A model generated the notes under the pieces. The model saw only the letters and a program-made list of their open reading frames with translations. It made no database searches and was not told the DNA's origin. The translations under genes were made by a program, and so were the position numbers. 64,000 nt of DNA from Naematelia aurantialba (lineage: Eukaryota > Basidiomycota > Tremellomycetes > Tremellales > Naemateliaceae). Below are positions 58,447 through 64,000 of this stretch, piece after piece. The stretch's first letter is position 1, and each line of letters begins with the position of its first letter. The stretch is taken from contig JAKFAO010000002.1 of NCBI GenBank assembly GCA_021527695.1, forward strand, positions 1,488,501 to 1,552,500, read 5' to 3'.

Positions 58447-60486
58447 ATGCCAGCGCTCGATCCCCTGTCTGGGAACTCGCGTCCATTCTTCCAATTCGAC
58501 GCTCAGCCGTCGAAACCTCTCAAGTTCGCAGCGACCATCCTCCATCCCTTGGACCGTAACAAGGACAGCGCGCAACACCTTCCCCGGCCAAAGCGCGACA
58601 AAGAGGGCGCGGTTCGGCAGCTCCCGTCTCCACTGTACCGCCATGATCGGCATGCGAGCGTGGCTAGCACAGGCGACGACTTTGATGCGTTGTCTGTGGG
58701 GACGGGTGCGATGGACGCGTTTGTGACGGGTAGTGACGAGTGGATGCGTGTTCAAGTAGCGCACTGTGTAGATAACGCCCAGGGATCGCTGGACCTCGCG
58801 TGAGTAGGGCAGCGTCACGACTGCACACCGTCACAACTCACTCCACACGTTCCAACATCGCCACGACATGACTCTCAACTCGACGATAGCTGCACCCGAC
58901 GAGGAAAGGAGCTAAGCAGTGTTTAGGGGCAAAGGATTGACGGCCTTATCGTCCAAGATATCGGATCTACGTGATCTCGTTACTCTGCCAACGTCGTTCT
59001 CCCCTCGTGCAAGTACAAGCACGAGCACCAGCACTGCCCAGCGGTCCACTGCGTCGCCTATCCGTTCACCGATCGCAGGGCCGTCCGCTCCATCCCCATC
59101 AGCCTCTCCATCTCTATCTCCAAGCGTCGGCGGCTTCGCAGGCAACGCACGCTCCTTCTCGCGAACGGTGTCTGCGCCCGCGTCGGCCGCGAATTTCCAC
59201 AGTGGCCTCTTGGCAGGCAGGGGTCGTGTCTTCAGCCATCTAGGTGACGAGGAGCCTGTCCCCGCTTCCCCCCTTTCGAGGGGCACTCCCACTGAGCCGG
59301 AACCGCCACATGCCCTGTTGGCGCCTCCGCTCCTTTCTGCCCCAGCTCCCATTCAGCCAGCGGCGGGACGGCGGAAATCGTCATGGAGCAGAAGCAAGAC
59401 GGGAGCAAGCCAGCTCGGCCATGCAGGCGCACCGACCCGGTCCATGGACGTAGATGTCAATCTTGCGAGAAACAGTCTCACCAGGTGCGTTGATCGGCCA
59501 TTGCGGTAGACTGACCGTGTAGTCTGCCAAGCGCCCTGTTTGAAATCTCAAATCTCACGTTGCTCACACTGCGTGAGTAAGAGGACAAGACGGCGCTGAC
59601 GATGCAGATCGCAACTCGCTCACTAGTCTGCCAGCGGCCATTGGCGAATTACGCAATCTCCGCACGCTCAACATTGGCAACAACCTCATCGCAAGTCGCT
59701 CTTGATCGTGCAGGTCGGCACTGATGTGTGTAGACCCAGCTTCCATCAACAATACTGAACTTGTCGTTGGCCGTCTTCTCCCCACATCCCAATCCATTCA
59801 CCCCGCCTCCGACCGATACGACTCCACAACAAACCCCACAGAGTGAAGGTGTCCAAGCTCCTAGCCGTGTTTTCTCAGCTCTCGAGACTCGCTCTCCGCA
59901 TCCTGTCCCACGCCTGAGTGATCTCTGCGTCAACCTGCTCATCCAACCTCGCCTGCCGTCGAATCTACCACCCATGTTGGACATGTTTGACTGGGCGCCG
60001 GCCCGCGGCGAGATCCACCCCTTGCTCGACCCGGAGATCCTGCATCAGCAACTGCAGATCCCTTCAATCACCGAGCAGGACGTCAGGCGGATTCTGCAAG
60101 CTCTGAAAAGTGCGAGTTTTGCCCAATCTCGTCTGCCCGGTGTCACCCGGCGCAGCAACGGCGCTTCCGGCGCAGGTGTGGGCTCTCAAGGTCGAGTTGA
60201 CTCGTTCCCTCGCTCACATCGCCCATCGCCCCCGGACGACGCATCTACCAACCCATATTATTATCCTTGCCCATCACCGCGCCATCTCGAAGTCCACTCG
60301 AGTGGCCATCAAGTCACGCGACCAACCCGCCATGTGTTCCTTCAGGCGGCGGAAAGGAGGATCGAGTGGAGAGAGGTATTTGGAGTACCAGACCTGCCCA
60401 TCGAGTGGAAGGGATGTTCGCCAGGCTGCCTTGCATTCTTGGAGGACGAGGAGGACGAGTGGGACTTGACCGATGCATCCATGTAG
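58447..60486 (+). CDS. Leucine-rich-repeat protein with conserved C-terminal domain
   Basis: Exons 58447-58799, 58927-59484, 59523-59572, 59608-59690 and 59734-60486 sum to 598 residues. The N-terminal region is disordered. The LRR segment starts at SLDLAGKGLTALSSKISDLR and is broken by a Ser/Pro/Ala-rich insertion of about 170 residues. It resumes with ARNSLTSLPSALFEISNLTL, then HRNSLTSLPAAIGELRNLRT and LNIGNNLITQLPSTILNLSL before a Pro-rich linker. The last third has NPYYYPCPSPRHLEVHSSGH, then ERRIEWREVFGVPDLPIEWK and GCSPGCLAFLEDEEDEWDL, a domain I associate with uncharacterised fungal LRR proteins. The intron 59691-59733 is GC-AG, the only arrangement that keeps the LRR frame. Function unknown. 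Confidence 0.8.
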
Positions 60487-60899
60487 ATCAGTGTATAGAC
60501 GAGACGCTTGCGCATGGAATCATCAGTGCTCGGCATGTCGCCTTGTTTAAAAACGATGCATTTCGGTCATTTCCGAATGCCGCCCATTTCAAATGGGCGA
60601 ATCGGGCGAGTAAAATGGTCGACCGGATGAGGTTTGGGGAGGGGGGAGAGAGGAGGGAGGAGGGGGAACAGATGACAGGGCGGAACATAGCAGCAGCGCT
60701 AATCGCAGGAGCAGGAATTTTCGTAGGTCGTGCAAAAGTCGACTCGCATCTCGCGCTGTTTCGCCTCTTGCTCTTTGTTACTCGACGTCTTCGTAATGTT
60801 ATAGCACTCGCTCGCTCCACCGCCCTGGGATTGTCTGTATCGCAATCAGACACACTGACTGGGTTATCGAGCTACTGAGCTTTTGGGCTATTGGGCAAG
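60487..60899. promoter_or_regulatory. Spacer before the PIN-like transporter gene
   Basis: 413 bases between the LRR protein stop and the next ATG, both plus strand, so it holds the transporter promoter. It contains a GGGGAGAGAGGAGGGAGGAGGG purine tract at 60635-60670. No gene seen. Confidence 0.5.
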
Positions 60900-63207
60900 A
60901 TGACGTCCGGTGCAGGGGCGATCATCTACAAGGGTACGCTGATCCGCCTCTATTCGCTTGACGAAACTGGCACTGACGGTATGTATCCAGGTTTCGCACC
61001 CACGATCAAGATGATGATCTGCATCTCCATCGGATTCTTGATCACCCGGAAGAAGATGTTTCCGCCCCAATGCGCCAAGGGCGTCAGCATCCTCAGTCTG
61101 GTTAGTACCCCATCCGCCCCGTCCCCCTGTCCTCTGCTGGACCGCCTCTCTCCACCACGAGGGCCAGAGTTGACATTGGTTACAGAACGTCGGTCTGCCA
61201 GCGCTCGTGTTCTCGTCGATGGTGGAAGCGTTTACGCCAGATAATATCGGCGCATTCGGCCCGCTCGTCCTCATAGGCTTGCTGTATATGGTGATAGGAG
61301 CCGGGCTGGCCTATGTCATTAAAGAATTGTTCTACGTGCCTCCCGATTTCCAATACGGAATCATCCTCGTGAGTCCAGCCGCGCCGCATGTGGTCCGTGC
61401 TTTTCATGCTGATGTTGCAGATGGGTCTCCTTTCAAATTGGGGTGAGGACGCTCACAAAGACAACGGTTCATGACCTGACGTCGGGACTAGGAAACTTGC
61501 CCCTAGCTGTGGTTCAGACTGTGGCCAAGGATTCACCTTTCGATCCAGACACAGATACCGAGCTCGGCACTGCGTACATTGCGTGAGCTCCCCCCGAGCC
61601 GTGCCAGTGGCAGTACAGCAGATGGCGAGACGCTAATGGGCAAAGGGTGTTCGTCCTCCTCATGCAGGTTGGCTTGTTTCCATTGGGCCTTCACAAGGTA
61701 CGCCAAACATGAGGAGGAGCTCATCACCATTGTACTCTATTGACCGAATGTAGCTGTGTGCACTGGACTTCAAGGAGGAGAACCAGGAGCGCGCACGACT
61801 GCCCTTCAAGCAAAAGTGGCGAGCGCGTGCAGCCTACCTGCGCGAGGTGTTTCGCCACGAGAAGGGCGACGATCTGGAGGACGCTCCCGACTCGGACTCG
61901 GCTTCGAGGACCGCTGGGCGGAGGTCACCCAGCCCTACAGATGTGGTCCAAGACGAGACCGAGCACGAGAGACCGACGGGGGAGATGAACGAGAAGCGGA
62001 AGACGTCGGGATCAGACGGAGGCGACGCTGAAGCCCGAGAGGCGCCTGGTGCGCTTCAGTATCGCACGCGTCTTATCGGTGGCTCCATGCCTATACGCAA
62101 GGTCTCTCGCGCCGCCTCGCTCTCGTCCCAACTCGGATCCACCCGCGCCATCCCACCCACGCAGCCCCTCGACGCCGCCGACATTGCCACCTCGTGCGCT
62201 CCTACGGTCCCCGGCGCACCTGTTCTCCCGACCGGCGCCCAATACGCCAACAACTACTCGTATTACCAGCCCGCGACGCCCGCGCCGTCTATACATAAGA
62301 CCACACTGAGGCTGAGGTGGAAGCGCCGCGTACTGGGATTCCTACGTGACTTCTTCACGACCCCGACCTCAGTGGCCATCTGCATTGCTATACCGTGCTC
62401 TATCGTCCTGCCGCTCAAGGCTCTGTTCGTCGAAACGGCAGGATGGACAGGCGGGCGCATGCCGAACGCTCCCGACGGCAACCCCCCTCTCGCTTTTATC
62501 GTCGACACGACCGAGTTCCTCGGTGGCATGTCCATTCCTGCCACGCTGATTCTCCTCGGAGCAAGTTTTGCGCGCCTCGAGGTGAGTAGTCCTGTTCCTT
62601 ACAGCAGTCACTGGCAGTACTCAGTGAAACTCCTCCAGATGCCCCATCACTGGCGCGAGCTCCCCATCAACGCCATCGTGGCAATGACAGTCGTCAAAAG
62701 TGAGTCCGGCACCGCACCCAATTCACGTAGCTAATCTATTAGTGGTCCTCCTCCCCGTTTTCGGAATGTACGTGTGCACCCTTGTCGCCGAGACTGACAA
62801 TCCAGCTTTGTCATCCAGGCGCTGCGGGAGAGCACGTCCCTCTACCCCGCGGACGATAAGAGTACGTGGCTGGCCCGCACGCACTTACTGACCTGGCAGT
62901 GCGACAATTCGTGTCGATCCTGGTAGCGGGCACGCCAGCATCCGTCAACCAACTGGTCTTATCTCAGTTGTACAACCCGGCAGGGACTGCACATACACTA
63001 TCAATGTTCCTCCTTCTCCAATGTATGTCATTCGACGCATTCTTGACCGGCTCTCCCCGTAGAAGCCGAGGCTGATGTTGAGCAGATATCGCCATGCCCA
63101 TCTTATCAACGTGAGTACAATCCTGGCCCCCCGTATCCGGAGCGCGCTAGAGTCGGGCTGATCTTAGCAGAGCTCTTGCGGCAATAGCTCTGTATATAGT
63201 GTCATAG
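60900..63207 (+). CDS. PIN-like membrane transporter (auxin efflux carrier / Ecm3 family)
   Basis: Membrane transport protein of the Mem_trans family, which in fungi localises mainly to the ER and includes Ecm3. The first exon MTSGAGAIIYK joins, through a short intron, to GFAPTIKMMICISIGFLITRK. The N-terminal helices follow with NVGLPALVFSSMVEAFTPDN, GPLVLIGLLYMVIGAGLAYV and MGLLSNWGNLPLAVVQTVAKD. The NW-GN-P sequence is a hallmark of this family. A long hydrophilic loop (about residues 190-340, Glu/Arg/Ser-rich) separates the two helix bundles. The second half has TSVAICIAIPCSIVLPLKAL, LGGMSIPATLILLGASFARL, NQLVLSQLYNPAGTAHTLSM and ends ALAAIALYIVS. Direction and substrate in fungi are unknown. 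Some intron edges are approximate. Confidence 0.88.
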
Positions 63208-64000
63208 GTCATGGTGGCATAGATTACAGTATCGTAGGTCATAGACCACGGTGTCATAGGTCATGGTGGTGTCGCAGGTCATGCTGTCCTGGTGTCATGC
63301 TGAGGGCATGGTGTCTTGATGGACCGCAGCTTGTGCGGCTCTGTCGACTTGTATCGGTATGCATACACACTAGATTTGGCGACATGAAGGTGCCCGTCTA
63401 CTAGATATCACGGTCATACACCACCGGCCTCAATCCCACAAGCTTCTGGCGACGCTGCCACGCTACCGGGTTCACTCCAGGTTGAGAAGCCACAACTTGC
63501 ACTCCGTTTGGGAATTTGAAAAGCTATCGCTCTCATTCCCAAATCGAAGATGAGTAGCTGGAGTCGTTTGCGGAGTTTGAGGAGTTTGAGATTGAGGAGA
63601 TTGAGGAGATTGAGGAGATTGAGGAGATTACGATCGAGAAGATTGAGAAGACCGAGACCCGGAAGCGGGACGCGCGAAGCATGCGTTGCCTAGCGAGGTG
63701 GTGTCTCAAAAGCGTGCTTGTCGAGAGGCTGTGGAGAAGCTTGAACCCCATGTCCTGCGATCCCACTGCTTGTGCTGCCGATATCGTCAATACCTATCGC
63801 TGCCATGGGGGCTGCGTCTTGTTCTGCACAGGTGGGCGGTGGCGATCTGGCCACGGGGCGGGTCTCTTGGGTCCTGCACGTTCTGCTCCATCTTTGACGG
63901 TTCTGGTCTCGGGCCCAGTCTCGGTCCCAATTTCGGCCCCAGTCCCCATGTGCTCGGGTGGCAACCCACTTCGTGTGCCGTCTACGGGGTCTACCAGGTC
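63208..64000. other. Distal flank with simple repeats
   Basis: No recognisable gene. GTCATAGGTCATGGTG units occur at about 63202-63300, GAGGAGATT repeats (9 bp) at 63585-63630, and CCCAGTCTCGGTCCC-like copies near 63915-63945. An 85-codon minus-strand frame here reads mostly Ser-Ile repeats and is not supported. Confidence 0.5.
63580..63635. repeat. 9-bp repeat GAGGAGATT
   Basis: Six or so tandem copies of GAGGAGATT in the terminal gene-free region. Confidence 0.85.

Noticed and set aside
63533..63790. 85-codon minus-strand Ser/Ile-rich frame
   Set aside because: Produced by the GAGGAGATT repeat; no signal of coding conservation.

Overview
This window is eukaryotic nuclear DNA from a GC-rich, intron-dense fungus. 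Nearly every gene is split by short GT-AG introns (about 36-100 nt, a few longer). The gene set (SREBP, a capsule-type xylosylphosphotransferase of the Stealth family, Zn2Cys6 and bHLH factors, fungal P450, Kar5, Mdm33/She9) points to a basidiomycete, most likely Tremellomycetes. That placement is an inference from gene content and intron style; no rRNA or phylogeny was available. I recognise no prokaryotic operon, CRISPR array, transposase or tRNA.

Layout. 0.8-9.1 kb: SRE1 (sterol/hypoxia factor), CWC27 (spliceosomal cyclophilin) and, divergently, VPS74 (Golgi PI4P effector). 10.1-12.0 kb: a His/Pro-rich Zn2Cys6 factor. About 3.2 kb without a recognisable gene follows, then a P450 (15.2-17.6 kb) and, divergently, a secreted GH23 lysozyme-like protein (19.1-21.2 kb). 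22.2-29.0 kb: XPT1-like Stealth transferase and RHO3. 29.4-32.9 kb: a SelK-like small membrane protein and a secreted Ser/Thr/Asp-rich protein. 33.5-41.6 kb: SHE9/MDM33, a Derlin and CDC48. 42.5-49.2 kb: a bHLH factor, an SLMAP-type FHA protein and a PTEN with large insertions. 49.7-58.2 kb: sugar transporter, KAR5, DHHC palmitoyltransferase and an SR/RRM splicing factor. 58.4-63.2 kb: an LRR protein and a PIN-like (auxin efflux carrier family) transporter.

How the genes fit together. Most are single housekeeping or signalling genes. The clearest functional pairing is Derlin next to CDC48: the Derlin tail carries an SHP box of the kind that binds Cdc48, so ERAD partners sit side by side. SRE1, VPS74, the DHHC enzyme and the SelK-like protein are also ER/Golgi proteins, but nothing shows a dedicated cluster. 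Gene models were assembled by hand from splice signals and conserved protein sequence. For 13 of the 20 genes (SRE1, VPS74, the Zn2Cys6 factor, P450, GH23, XPT1, the SelK-like gene, the acidic secreted protein, Derlin, the bHLH factor, the FHA protein, PTEN and the LRR protein) the exon lengths sum exactly to an open reading frame.

A theme of the window is simple tandem repeats lying inside introns (P450, XPT1, RHO3, Derlin, PTEN, SR factor), with related repeats in intergenic gaps. I did not find a convincing undescribed multi-gene system; the best leads are the PTEN insertions, the Derlin-CDC48 pairing, the acidic Cys-Asp secreted protein and the SelK-like Cys protein.
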